From Chitinispirillaceae bacterium (lineage in GTDB: Bacteria > Fibrobacterota > Chitinivibrionia > Chitinivibrionales > Chitinispirillaceae), in assembly GCA_016932075.1 (NCBI GenBank), contig JAFGDP010000037.1, forward strand, positions 1-20,085: a DNA stretch of 20,085 nt. The letters run 5' to 3'. Positions 1 through 7,933 of the stretch are shown here, piece by piece. The translations under genes were made by a program, and so were the position numbers. The stretch's first letter is position 1, and every line of letters starts with the position of its first letter. Below the pieces are notes generated by a model that was not told the DNA's origin, made no database searches, and was given only the letters and a program-made list of their open reading frames with translations.

Positions 1-4
1 CCGC

Positions 5-98
5 ACCCTCTCCGCCAGTGGAGAGGGTAATACATCCCGCGTACACGCGGGATGATCACCTCTCCCTGTGGGAGAGGTCGGCCCGGCAGAAGGCCGGG
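5..98. repeat. Cluster of four intergenic hairpin (REP/MITE-like) repeats
   Basis: Four inverted repeats stand in a row. They are 5-13/20-28 (ACCCTCTCC with its complement, 6-base loop), 33-42/45-54 (CATCCCGCGT, essentially continuous palindrome), 58-66/70-78 (ACCTCTCCC, 3-base loop) and 82-87/93-98 (CCCGGC, 5-base loop). The first and third share the CCTCTCC core. The composite of CCTCTCCC hairpin, CCCGGC hairpin and GGGTGAGG tail resembles short palindromic elements I recognise as common between genes in many bacteria; that resemblance is from memory, not a search. No U-run follows any stem, so a simple terminator is not supported. Confidence 0.7.
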
Positions 99-226
99 GC
101 GGGTGAGGTTAAACGATTTTAACATTCCACGCCCCTTTTCGCATAATTTGCATTTTCCCGGACAATTAAACCATTTTCCGTTGTCTTGGATAATCGTATT
201 CACCATCTACCGAAGGATTTTCATCC

Positions 227-829
227 ATGGCTGCCTGCACCATTGAGCGCGCGCTCGTGAGCGTTTCCGACAAAACCGGGATTGTCGCATTTGCAAAAAA
301 ACTTGTTGATCTCGGCATAGAGATCCTTTCGACCGGCGGGACCGCGAAAACGCTCCGTGACAATAACGTAAAGGTCGTTTCCGTCGACGGGTACACGGGC
401 CATCCGGAGATCATGGGCGGCAGGGTCAAGACCCTGCACCCGCGCGTTCACGGCGGCATACTGGCGGTGAGGGACAACCCTGAACATCGCCGGCAGATGG
501 AGGAGAACAGGATAAGGCCCATCGGCATGGTGGTGGTCAATCTGTACCCGTTTGTCGAGACCGTGTCAAAGCCGGGTGTCACCATTGAAGAGGCGATCGA
601 GAACATCGATATCGGCGGTCCTGCCATGGTGCGCAGCGCGGCGAAAAACCACGCCTGGGTCGCGGTGGTGGTTGATCCGGCGGATTACGAAATCATTGCG
701 CAGGAGCTTGAAACGGCCGGGGAGGTATCGCCCGCCACGAGGAAAAAACTGGCGGTCAAGGCGTATCGCCATACGGCAGAGTACGATACCGCAATTGCCG
801 CGTATCTGTCAAAGGTGTACGGTGTTTAA
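227..829 (+). CDS. purH: IMP cyclohydrolase, stand-alone PurH N-terminal domain
   Basis: This enzyme should close the ring of FAICAR to IMP, the last step of de novo purine synthesis, in the cytoplasm. The 200 residues match the MGS-like IMP cyclohydrolase half of PurH: STGGT at 35-39, the [14 protein letters not shown] segment at 64-77, VNLYPF at 104-109 and the [18 protein letters not shown] segment at 125-142. Bifunctional PurH is usually a little over 500 residues and carries an AICAR formyltransferase domain. Here the stop falls at the domain border, and the next 120 bases are AT-rich with no trace of the second domain in any frame. This looks like a true single-domain gene, not a frameshift. 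An AAGGA ribosome site at 213-217 lies 9 bases before the ATG. The formyltransferase step must be encoded elsewhere. Confidence 0.93.
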   Translation: MAACTIERALVSVSDKTGIVAFAKKLVDLGIEILSTGGTAKTLRDNNVKVVSVDGYTGHPEIMGGRVKTLHPRVHGGILAVRDNPEHRRQMEENRIRPIGMVVVNLYPFVETVSKPGVTIEEAIENIDIGGPAMVRSAAKNHAWVAVVVDPADYEIIAQELETAGEVSPATRKKLAVKAYRHTAEYDTAIAAYLSKVYGV

Positions 830-949
830 AAAAGACTTTAAAAATTATTGTTCCATATATTACTATTATAGCTTTCAAAACGGCCTTGTTCCCGTGGGAA
901 CGCGTTTCCAACGCACAGTATATATATAAGAAAGAGGAATGCAGACATC
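830..949. other. AT-rich purH-topA spacer with a short hairpin
   Basis: This 120-base spacer is clearly more AT-rich than the flanking genes. It contains a GTTCCC/GGGAAC inverted repeat (888-893/896-901) and a TATATATA run just before topA. An AGAGGA ribosome site at 933-938 serves topA. A promoter here is likely, but I cannot place convincing -35 and -10 boxes. No coding signal is visible. Confidence 0.4.
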
Positions 950-3244
950 ATGCCGAAACACCTGGTAATAGTCGAGTCCCCTGCAAAGTGTAAAACCATT
1001 GCCAAATACCTTGGCAAGGACTATTCCATCAAGGCGACCATGGGCCATGTCATTGACCTGCCTGAAAAAGAGCTTGGGGTCGATATCCAGAAGGACTTTG
1101 CGCCGACCTATGTCATATCAAGAGGGAAACGGAAAATCGTGCGCGCGCTGCGGGATGAGGCGGGGAGAAGCGATGACGTGTTTCTCGCGCCGGACCCTGA
1201 CCGTGAAGGGGAAGCCATAGCCTGGCACGTTGCCCAGTCGATACAGAAAGAGAACGCCAACATTAGACGCGTGCAATTCAACGAGATAACCAGACGGGCC
1301 GTGACCGCGGCGTTCGAGTCGCCGCGCGAGATCGACATGAACAAGGTCAATGCCCAGCAGGCAAGAAGGATCCTTGACCGGATCGTCGGGTACCAGGTTT
1401 CACCGATCCTGTGGCGTACCGTGTACCGAGGGCTGAGCGCGGGAAGGGTGCAGTCGGTCGCGCTCCGGCTCATCTGCGAGCGCGAGGATGCGATCAAGGC
1501 GTTTGTGCAGCGCGAATACTGGTCGATCATCGGAAGGTTCGAGCACGAAACAACGCCGTTTTCCGCCAAACTCATTGCCATTGACGGAAAAAAACAGAGC
1601 GATGCCGAGCATCCGCTGCTTGGTGATGCCGCTGCGGCGCATGCGGTCAAGGAGCGGCTTTCCGGCGCCTCCTTCGCGGTTTCCGGCGTGGTACGCAGCG
1701 AAAAGGAACGGAAGCCCTACCCGCCGTTCATCACGAGCACGCTGCAACAGGAAGCCGCGCGCAAGCTCTCGTTTTCAGCCGCAAAAACCATGATGGTGGC
1801 GCAGCAGCTTTATGAAGGCCTTGAGCTCGGCGATCTCGGGTCGCTCGGACTCATTACGTACATGCGTACCGATTCCACGCGTGTTGCCCAGGAAGCGATT
1901 GCCGATGCGCGGAACATCATCGCCTCCCTGTTCGGAAGCCGATTTCTGCCCGCGTCGCCCCGGCTGTACGGGAAAAGCAAGAATGTCCAGGACGCGCACG
2001 AGGCAATCAGGCCGTCGCAGGTCGACGTGTCGTTTGCGCCGGACGCGGTCAGGGGTTATCTGTCACGTGACCAGTATCGCCTGTACGAGCTCATCTGGAA
2101 ACGGTTCCTTGCTTCGCAGATGGAAAATGCGGTGCTGGACCTTACCCGTATCGATCTGCGCGGAGCCGGGTGCGATTTCAGGGCCAACGGCAGCATTATG
2201 AAATTCCAGGGATTCCTGGCCCTGTACGATGAGAGCATCGAAGACGGCACGGAGAACGGAGAGGGCGAAAACGAACGGATGCCCGAAGCCCGGGAGAATG
2301 ATCCGGTGGCTCTCCGCGACCTTCAGGAGAAACAGCACTTTACCCAGCCGCCGCCGCGTTACAGCGAAGCGTCGCTCGTGCGCGAACTTGAAGACAAGGG
2401 GATCGGCCGGCCAAGCACCTATGCGCAGATCATCGACACGCTTAAACGGCGTAAATACGTCGATGTGCAAAAACGACGCTTTTCCCCCACGGACATAGGT
2501 TATACGGTAAAAAACATACTGGTGCGGGAGTTCCCCGAAATATTTGACGTCAATTTTACGGCCGGCATGGAAAACAGCCTCGATAAAATCGAGGAAGGCG
2601 AAGTTGAGTGGATACGGGTGCTCAAAGATTTTTACGAGCCGTTTTCCGGGCGGCTCGATACGGTCAAGGAGAATATCAAGGAGCTGCGCGCGCAGAACCA
2701 GGAGGTGACCGAACGGATATGCCCGCTCTGCAACAAGGAGCATCTGGTCATTAAATGGAGCAGGAACGGCCGGTTTTACGCATGCCAGGGTTTCCCCGCA
2801 TGCAAGTATACGGAATCGTTAGGCGAGCGCGAGCCGGCACCTCATGGAGAAAAATGCGACCAGTGCGGAGCGCCCATGGTGGTGCTTTCGGTAAACGGCA
2901 GGAAATTCCTCGGCTGCTCCCGCTATCCGGAGTGCAAAAACACCCGTTCGCTTTCCACCGGCGTCAATTGCCCGCACGCAGGGTGCAACGGGACAATCGT
3001 TGAACGGAGGACACGCAAGGGCAAGGTGTTTTACGGCTGCAGCAACTATCCAAAATGCACCTTTGCCTCATGGGACCGTCCTGTCGCGATTGCCTGCGAA
3101 ACCTGCAAAAGCCCGATCCTCACCTATAAGGAGACCCGGCGGAAGGGCGCTTTCTACCGGTGCCCGTCGTGCAGGACCGAGCGGCCGATCGCCGATGTGC
3201 AGCAGGCTGATGCGGAACAGTCCGCAGAAACGAACGCTTCCTGA
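950..3244 (+). CDS. topA: DNA topoisomerase I (type IA)
   Basis: This enzyme relaxes negative supercoils by cutting one strand through a tyrosyl-DNA bond. The N-terminal Toprim domain starts with VESPAK (8-13) and contains the metal-binding DPDREGE motif (82-88). The active-site motif TYMRTDST puts the catalytic tyrosine at residue 304, close to Tyr319 of the E. coli enzyme. The C-terminal part, from about residue 590 to 745, carries four cysteine zinc-ribbon units, each with paired CxxC-type knuckles (the third opens CPHAGC). The length of 764 residues is normal for the family. The start is set by the usual MPKxLVIVESPAK opening and the ribosome site at 933-938. trmFO follows after 11 bases, a gene order known from other bacteria such as Bacillus. 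Confidence 0.97.
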   Translation: MPKHLVIVESPAKCKTIAKYLGKDYSIKATMGHVIDLPEKELGVDIQKDFAPTYVISRGKRKIVRALRDEAGRSDDVFLAPDPDREGEAIAWHVAQSIQKENANIRRVQFNEITRRAVTAAFESPREIDMNKVNAQQARRILDRIVGYQVSPILWRTVYRGLSAGRVQSVALRLICEREDAIKAFVQREYWSIIGRFEHETTPFSAKLIAIDGKKQSDAEHPLLGDAAAAHAVKERLSGASFAVSGVVRSEKERKPYPPFITSTLQQEAARKLSFSAAKTMMVAQQLYEGLELGDLGSLGLITYMRTDSTRVAQEAIADARNIIASLFGSRFLPASPRLYGKSKNVQDAHEAIRPSQVDVSFAPDAVRGYLSRDQYRLYELIWKRFLASQMENAVLDLTRIDLRGAGCDFRANGSIMKFQGFLALYDESIEDGTENGEGENERMPEARENDPVALRDLQEKQHFTQPPPRYSEASLVRELEDKGIGRPSTYAQIIDTLKRRKYVDVQKRRFSPTDIGYTVKNILVREFPEIFDVNFTAGMENSLDKIEEGEVEWIRVLKDFYEPFSGRLDTVKENIKELRAQNQEVTERICPLCNKEHLVIKWSRNGRFYACQGFPACKYTESLGEREPAPHGEKCDQCGAPMVVLSVNGRKFLGCSRYPECKNTRSLSTGVNCPHAGCNGTIVERRTRKGKVFYGCSNYPKCTFASWDRPVAIACETCKSPILTYKETRRKGAFYRCPSCRTERPIADVQQADAEQSAETNAS

Positions 3245-3255
3245 TTACCACGGCA

Positions 3256-4599
3256 ATGCCATCACCGGGCCCGGTCGCGGTTATCGGCGCCGGCCTTGCC
3301 GGCGCCGAAGCATCGCTGGTGCTTGCGCGCAGCGGCATAGCGGTAGACTGCTTCGAGATGCGGCCGGAGCGGATGACCCCGGCGCACAGGACCGCCCTGC
3401 CCGCCGAACTGGTCTGCTCAAACTCCTTTAAATCCCTCGCACTGCATACCGCCCACGGCGTTCTTAAAAAAGAGCTTGAACTGCTGGAAAGCCCGCTTCT
3501 GCGCGTCGCGCATGAAACCGCCGTGCCCGCCGGTACCGCGCTTGCGGTCGACCGCATGCGGTTCGCGTCGTGCGTGCAGGAGCTCCTGACGTCCCACGAG
3601 CTCGTTACGATAAAGAGGACCGAGGTCACGGCGCCGCCGCCGGGATACGATGCCTGCATCATCGCGGCCGGGCCGCTGGTATCGGACGCTCTTGCCGCGT
3701 GGATCACGCGGCGTTTCGGCGCAGGCATGCTCCATTTCTACGACGCGATCGCGCCGATTGTCTCGTATGAGTCGATTGACCGGGACATCGCTTTTTTCGG
3801 CTCGCGCGATGACAAGGGAGGAGCGGGCGACTATCTAAATTGCCCCTTTACAAAAGAGCAGTATGACGCCTTTTACCGCGCGCTTCGGGACGCCGACCGG
3901 AGCGTGGCGCACGAATTTGAAAAGGCCGTCTTTTTCGAGGCGTGCCTGCCGATCGAGGTCATGGCCGCGCGGGGAGAAATGGCGCTTGCATTCGGGCCGC
4001 TCAAACCGGTCGGTTTTTCCGACCCTCGCACCGGGCGCAGGCCGTTCGCCATCTGCCAGCTCAGGCGCGAGAACGAAGAGGGAACATGCTACAACCTTGT
4101 CGGTTTCCAGACCCGTCTGAGGCAGGGCGAGCAGCAACGGGTGTTCCGCATGATCCCGGGCCTTGAACGTGTTGAATTCCTGCGGTTCGGCAGCATACAC
4201 CGGAACACCTATTGCGAGTCGCCGCGCATTCTTTCGCCTGACCTTTCTTTCAAGGACGATCAAACGCTTTTCCTGGCCGGGCAGCTCTGCGGGGCCGAAG
4301 GGTATACCGAAAGCATTGCCACCGGGCATATGGCAGCGCTTTTTGCGAAGGCACGCTGCACGGCCGCGCCGGTCGCGCAGCTGCCCCGCGAAAGCGCGCT
4401 GGGAAGCATGCTGCATCATATTACCGCTCCGGGCACATCAGCATTTTCCCCGACAAATGTTCATTTCGGTCTGTTCCCTCCGCTTGCCGGCAATAATAAG
4501 AGAATGCGGAAAAAAATCAGCAGGGAACTGATCGCGCAACGGGCGATTGGTGCCATTGAGCAGTGGAAGAGAGGAATCGAGCAGGTCTTTCCCGCGTAA
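3256..4599 (+). CDS. trmFO: Folate/FAD-dependent tRNA (uracil-54-C5)-methyltransferase TrmFO
   Basis: TrmFO makes 5-methyluridine at position 54 of the tRNA T-loop, using methylenetetrahydrofolate and FAD instead of S-adenosylmethionine. The 447 residues open with the FAD-binding GAGLAGAE motif (11-18). The ELVCSNSFKS segment holds Cys54, and the second family cysteine is Cys230 in EACLPIEVM; these correspond to the two functional cysteines of Bacillus TrmFO. The C-terminal GYTES...GHMAA segment and the NVHFGLFPPL segment are also typical. The length is normal. No clear Shine-Dalgarno sequence precedes the ATG, and the gene lies 11 bases after topA, so translation is probably coupled to it. 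Its presence implies the SAM-dependent TrmA is not needed for this modification. Confidence 0.96.
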   Translation: MPSPGPVAVIGAGLAGAEASLVLARSGIAVDCFEMRPERMTPAHRTALPAELVCSNSFKSLALHTAHGVLKKELELLESPLLRVAHETAVPAGTALAVDRMRFASCVQELLTSHELVTIKRTEVTAPPPGYDACIIAAGPLVSDALAAWITRRFGAGMLHFYDAIAPIVSYESIDRDIAFFGSRDDKGGAGDYLNCPFTKEQYDAFYRALRDADRSVAHEFEKAVFFEACLPIEVMAARGEMALAFGPLKPVGFSDPRTGRRPFAICQLRRENEEGTCYNLVGFQTRLRQGEQQRVFRMIPGLERVEFLRFGSIHRNTYCESPRILSPDLSFKDDQTLFLAGQLCGAEGYTESIATGHMAALFAKARCTAAPVAQLPRESALGSMLHHITAPGTSAFSPTNVHFGLFPPLAGNNKRMRKKISRELIAQRAIGAIEQWKRGIEQVFPA

Positions 4600-4625
4600 A
4601 AATTCCACGAGCGTACATGACGATT

Positions 4626-4643
4626 AGTTATTTTTTAATAACT
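4626..4643. repeat. AT-rich inverted repeat between trmFO and tolQ
   Basis: AGTTATT (4626-4632) pairs with AATAACT (4637-4643) across a loop of four T residues. It lies between the end of trmFO and the tolQ ribosome site. The stem has few GC pairs and no T-run follows it on the plus strand, so it is a weak terminator candidate at best. It could mark the boundary between the topA-trmFO and tol transcripts. Confidence 0.35.
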
Positions 4644-4669
4644 GGATACTCCACGGAAAGGACAGCGTA

Positions 4670-5386
4670 ATGGAAACCCCGCTGATTTCAATGATTTTGC
4701 GTTCCGGGCTCGAGGCACGGATTGTGCTTTTTGTTCTCCTCGTCTTTTCGCTGGTGACCTGGGCGATCGTGTTCAACCGTGCCGCGTTTCTTCGCCATGC
4801 ATCGGGAACAAACAGAAAATTCAAAAAATATTTTGATAACTGCAAAAGAATCAATGAAATGGAGCATGCCGACAAGGCGACGCTCGGCGCGCCCATGGCC
4901 CGTATCGGCCAGATGGCGGCAAAGGAGCTCAAAAGGATCATGTCGGACGCGATCTCGCTTGGAGGGGCGAAAGACTGGTCCCTTTTCCTGCAGAGCCAGT
5001 TTTCAATGGCGGCGGAGCACATTGAGAGCGCTTTTGTCAAGACCACGCGGACCCTTGATAAAGGGGTGTTCCTGCTTGCCATGATCGCAAGCCTTTCGCC
5101 CTTTCTCGGGCTTCTCGGGACCGTATGGGGCATCATGAACTCCTTTTATGAAATCGGCAACCAGGGATCCGCGAGCCTCCCGGTCGTGGCGCCGGGGATC
5201 GCCGAGGCGCTGGTCGTAACGCTCGCCGGTCTTGCCGTTGGCATTCCGGCGCTTTTCTTTTACAACTATTTCATGCACCGGACCGACCGGATCGAATCCG
5301 AGCTCGAGGAGTTCAGGGACGTGCTCATGGTCAGGCTCAAGCGCGAGGTGCTCGAAGGGGTTTACCAGCGGCGGGGGAGCGTGTGA
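4670..5386 (+). CDS. tolQ: TolQ-like proton channel protein (MotA/TolQ/ExbB family)
   Basis: This inner-membrane subunit, with TolR, forms the proton-driven motor that energises TolA for outer-membrane constriction and stability. Three membrane segments are visible at about residues 16-34, 133-157 and 174-200, with a large cytoplasmic loop between the first two, as in TolQ/ExbB. The GLLGTVWGIMNSF stretch and the APGIAEALVVTLAGLAVGIPA stretch are family hallmarks. At 238 residues it has the usual length. An AAGGA site at 4658-4662 supports the start. The stop overlaps the tolR GTG start by 4 bases, so the two are translationally coupled. ExbB is the alternative name, but tolB and cpoB downstream favour Tol. 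Confidence 0.93.
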   Translation: METPLISMILRSGLEARIVLFVLLVFSLVTWAIVFNRAAFLRHASGTNRKFKKYFDNCKRINEMEHADKATLGAPMARIGQMAAKELKRIMSDAISLGGAKDWSLFLQSQFSMAAEHIESAFVKTTRTLDKGVFLLAMIASLSPFLGLLGTVWGIMNSFYEIGNQGSASLPVVAPGIAEALVVTLAGLAVGIPALFFYNYFMHRTDRIESELEEFRDVLMVRLKREVLEGVYQRRGSV

Positions 5387-5796
5387 ACAGGCGCCGGCGC
5401 AGGCAGCTCATCAACGATCTCAACCTGACCAACCTGATCGATGTGATGCTCGTGCTGCTCATCACGTTCATGATCACGGCGCCGCTCATGACTCAGGGGG
5501 TCCAGGTCGACCTGCCGAAGGCCGACGCGAAAAACGTTGAAGTCAACGTGTCGATCCAGGTCTCGATCAGCGGGCATAACGAGATCTATATTGACCAGGA
5601 AAAAGTGTCGCTCGTCGATTTCAGACGGCGCTTCAAGGACATTTTCGGGGCGCGCACCGAAGTACCGGTGTTTGTCAACGCGGACAGGCGGGTCCCGTAC
5701 GGGCTTGTGCTGCGGGTCATCGCCGACATTCAGAACGCGGGCGTCGTGAAGCTCGGGTTTCTCACGCAACCGCAGGATAATCCGGACCAGTACTGA
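5383..5796 (+). CDS. tolR: TolR-like biopolymer transport protein (ExbD/TolR family)
   Basis: This is the second stator subunit of the Tol motor, with one membrane helix and a periplasmic domain. A basic N-terminus is followed by a helix at about residues 17-36 that carries Asp20 in NLIDVMLVLL. This Asp is the proton-path residue of the family (Asp23 in E. coli TolR). The remaining roughly 100 residues form the periplasmic domain, with the usual VDLPKA segment after the helix. The length of 137 residues is normal. The GTG start overlaps the tolQ stop, and the stop shares one base with the next ATG. This dense packing indicates a single transcript and fixed stoichiometry. Confidence 0.93.
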   Translation: MNRRRRRQLINDLNLTNLIDVMLVLLITFMITAPLMTQGVQVDLPKADAKNVEVNVSIQVSISGHNEIYIDQEKVSLVDFRRRFKDIFGARTEVPVFVNADRRVPYGLVLRVIADIQNAGVVKLGFLTQPQDNPDQY

Positions 5797-6437
5797 TGGC
5801 TTCTGCTGTTGCCACTCCTCTCGAACCGGGGGAATGGACCTATAAAAAGGGGTTCCTGTTTTCGTGCATTCTTCATGTGATACTGTTCATCGCGCTGCCG
5901 GTGGCCATGGTGCTTTCCCGGCAGGCAGCGCGTTTCGAGCGCCCGTCAACGTTTCAGCTCGTGGCCGCGCCGCCGTCGCTCAATGCGTTCACGCCACAGC
6001 AGCGGAAACTTGCCAAACGGCAGGTAAAGCGGACCGTCAAAAAGCAGTCGACCCGGCCCGTTCCCAGCAAAGACCGGGTACAGGAGGAGAACCTCGACGA
6101 GCTCGCGTCACTTTTAGAGGAGCTTCCAACGCCGGCGAGCGTTGCGCCGGTGGGAAGCTTCAAATACAACTGGTACCTTGCCAATGTGTCGCAGAAGATA
6201 TCGCGTTACTGGAACCCGCCGGTGGAGAACAGGAACATTTCGGTCATTGTCGCATTCACCATTTTCCGGGACGGTTCTATTTCAAACCCTAAAATAAAGG
6301 AGCGGTCGGGAGACGGGACGCTCGATAATCTTGCGTTGCGCGCGGTCCAGCTCGCTGCGCCGTTCGGCAAGATGCCGCCCGGATTTTCAGGAAACAAACT
6401 GGAACTCACGGTCACACTGATTCCGACAACGCATTGA
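5796..6437 (+). CDS. tolA: TolA/TonB-type energy transducer with TonB C-terminal domain
   Basis: This protein should transmit motor energy from TolQR across the periplasm. It has a short cytoplasmic N-terminus and one membrane helix (about 19-41) containing SxxxH (Ser23, His27), the motif TonB and TolA use to contact their motor. A basic then acidic linker follows (about 65-112), and then a TonB/TolA C-terminal domain (about 122-211) with FKYNWYLANVSQKISRYWNP and the SVIVAFTIFRDGSI strand pair. At 213 residues it is far shorter than enterobacterial TolA and lacks the long helical domain. I assign it to Tol by position between tolR and tolB. The C-terminal domain alone would equally allow TonB. 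Confidence 0.85.
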   Translation: MASAVATPLEPGEWTYKKGFLFSCILHVILFIALPVAMVLSRQAARFERPSTFQLVAAPPSLNAFTPQQRKLAKRQVKRTVKKQSTRPVPSKDRVQEENLDELASLLEELPTPASVAPVGSFKYNWYLANVSQKISRYWNPPVENRNISVIVAFTIFRDGSISNPKIKERSGDGTLDNLALRAVQLAAPFGKMPPGFSGNKLELTVTLIPTTH

Positions 6438-6443
6438 CCTATT

Positions 6444-7688
6444 ATGAAAAAAACAATCGCCGCCGCCATTGCCGTTGTTGCGTTCGTGATCTCTGCGCGC
6501 GCCGAAAAGGTGAATCTGGAAATCTATGCAAGTCGTTTCGACAGTATACCCATCGGCGTGGTCGACTTCAAGCAGAAAACGGACGATAAACTCACCTTTG
6601 ACCAACCGTGGCGGATCATCGCCAACGACTTTGACCTGTGCGGGCGGTTCATTGTTGTGTCGCGGCCGGTATTCGACAGCGCCGCCTTCATGAAGGAGAA
6701 TATCGGCATTTATATCGACGGCGAATACACCCTGGACCCGAGCGTGGTCGCGTTTACCTGCTACGTCAATGACGTGCAGAACCACGAACATCTGCTGGTC
6801 AAGGAGTATAAGTGCGCGCCCAAGGTACTCCGGAAAAACAGCCACCGTTTCTGCAACGAGCTGTACGAGCTGCTCTTCGGCGACCGCGGTATTTTCGAGA
6901 CGCGTATTCTCTACATTCACGAACAGGGACACCGTAAAAATGTGTGGATCATGGATTTCGACGGATTTAATCAGCTGCCCATTACCAAAGGGAAGGTCCT
7001 GAACCTTTTCCCCGCGTTCGCGGGAACGTCCTCCATGATCTGGACGGCCTATTTCAAGGGCAAACCCGACATCTACAAGGCCCTGATATTCGGCAAGAAA
7101 CGGGAACTCATCGCCGCAAGCCGTGGTATCCAGGTATCGCCTTCGGTATCGCCGGTCGACGGCACCATCGTGTACGCGTCGTCAAAAAACGGGAACCTTG
7201 ATATTTACACATGCAACCCCGACGGTTCCGGCAAGCGGAAGATCACCGCCAACTGGGGCGTTGAGACCGCGCCGTGCTGGTCGCCGAGCGGCTACCAGAT
7301 CGCATTCACGTCCGACCGTACCGGAAATCCGCAGATCTTCGTCATGGATGCGGACGGCGCGAACCAGAAACGGATCACCTATCTCAGCCGGTACAGCGAT
7401 TCGCCCTCATGGTCGCCCCGCGGTGACAAAATCGCCTTCACCTCCATGAACGAAAGAGGGAAGCTCGACATCTGGACCGTGCACCCGGACGGCTCGGGAG
7501 AGGTAAGGCTCACCTCTCTGCGCGGTCATAACGAATACCCGACCTGGTCACCTGACGGGAACCTGATAGGCTTCATCAACCGCTGGGGCGGGACGAGCAA
7601 TTTTTATATTATGAAAGGTGACGGCGAGCGCGTGAAGAAGGTCACTTCGAGCGGTAACGTCCAGATGCCGGACTGGAGCGGGTTCTAG
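6444..7688 (+). CDS. tolB: Tol system periplasmic beta-propeller protein TolB
   Basis: TolB is the periplasmic partner of the Tol machine; it normally shuttles between TolA and the lipoprotein Pal. A Sec signal peptide covers about residues 1-20 and ends ARA before EKV. An N-terminal TolB domain reaches about residue 130. The rest is a six-bladed-type propeller of PD40 repeats, visible as recurring DIYxxNPDGSGxxxIT and WSPxGxxIAFTS blocks. The length of 414 residues is typical. The gene begins 6 bases after tolA and has no obvious ribosome site, which suggests coupled translation. The usual next gene, pal, is absent, so its normal outer-membrane partner is not encoded here. Confidence 0.94.
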   Translation: MKKTIAAAIAVVAFVISARAEKVNLEIYASRFDSIPIGVVDFKQKTDDKLTFDQPWRIIANDFDLCGRFIVVSRPVFDSAAFMKENIGIYIDGEYTLDPSVVAFTCYVNDVQNHEHLLVKEYKCAPKVLRKNSHRFCNELYELLFGDRGIFETRILYIHEQGHRKNVWIMDFDGFNQLPITKGKVLNLFPAFAGTSSMIWTAYFKGKPDIYKALIFGKKRELIAASRGIQVSPSVSPVDGTIVYASSKNGNLDIYTCNPDGSGKRKITANWGVETAPCWSPSGYQIAFTSDRTGNPQIFVMDADGANQKRITYLSRYSDSPSWSPRGDKIAFTSMNERGKLDIWTVHPDGSGEVRLTSLRGHNEYPTWSPDGNLIGFINRWGGTSNFYIMKGDGERVKKVTSSGNVQMPDWSGF

Positions 7689-7695
7689 AATTGTA

Positions 7696-7720
7696 GATTG
7701 CGGATTGCAGATTGCGGATT
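7696..7720 (+). repeat. GATTGCG 7-base tandem repeat, copy patch 1
   Basis: Three full units GATTGCG, GATTGCA and GATTGCG, plus a trailing GATT, begin 8 bases after the tolB stop. The same unit recurs at 7812-7829 and, in inverted orientation and degenerate form, at 13037-13068. This indicates a dispersed intergenic repeat family. Confidence 0.8.
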
Positions 7721-7754
7721 AAAAATGCAATTCATTCATGGGTTACCTGTGTGG

Positions 7755-7772
7755 CCGGCATTTCAATGCCGG
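7755..7772. repeat. Perfect 8-base-pair hairpin in tolB-cpoB spacer
   Basis: CCGGCATT (7755-7762) is followed by two bases and then its exact complement AATGCCGG (7765-7772). An A-rich stretch follows on the plus strand, so this is not a standard intrinsic terminator in either direction. It could be a REP-like element or an RNA-stabilising stem separating tolB from cpoB. Confidence 0.6.
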
Positions 7773-7811
7773 ATATTAAAAAAGGAAAGTGTTCGCCGGG
7801 CGGATTATAGA

Positions 7812-7829
7812 ATTGCGGATTGCGGATTG
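7812..7829 (+). repeat. GATTGCG 7-base tandem repeat, copy patch 2
   Basis: ATTGCG, GATTGCG and GATTG run together, about two and a half units of the same 7-base repeat seen at 7696-7720. The hairpin at 7755-7772 lies between the two patches, so the patches flank it in direct orientation. Confidence 0.75.
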
Positions 7830-7933
7830 AAAAACGCGGACACGGGCATTCCCCATGACCTGTCTTGAATGAGTACGGACGACCGGTCCGGCCGTCCCGG
7901 TATGCCACCAGATAAACGGAAGGTTTTAGGTTC

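Larger units (their letters stand above)
7689..7933. other. Repeat-bearing spacer where pal would be expected
   Basis: This 245-base spacer between tolB and cpoB has no credible reading frame. It contains two patches of a 7-base tandem repeat (7696-7720 and 7812-7829), a perfect 8-base hairpin (7755-7762/7765-7772) and an imperfect palindrome (about 7877-7897). A GGAAGG site at 7918-7923 serves cpoB. Such a long, repeat-filled gap is unlike the overlapping genes upstream in the same operon. Confidence 0.7.

Noticed and set aside
5..98. CRISPR array made of the hairpins upstream of purH
   Set aside because: The repeats differ from each other, have no regular spacing or unique spacers of equal length, and no cas gene is near.
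552..929. Possible frameshifted continuation of purH into the downstream spacer
   Set aside because: The frame reads Arg/Ser-rich noise inside purH and AT-rich sequence after it, with no formyltransferase motif, so it does not restore a bifunctional PurH.
2063..2743. 226-residue open frame on the minus strand opposite topA
   Set aside because: It lies wholly inside the strongly conserved topA coding sequence, shows no family motif, and is explained by GC-rich codon use.
3120..4419. Long minus-strand open frames opposite trmFO (about 200 residues each)
   Set aside because: Both are antisense to trmFO, whose motifs are complete. Their compositions (Arg, Ser, Pro rich) are those of shadow frames.
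4626..4643. Intrinsic terminator after trmFO
   Set aside because: The stem is almost all AT, and the T residues lie in the loop, not after the stem, so the usual terminator form is not met.
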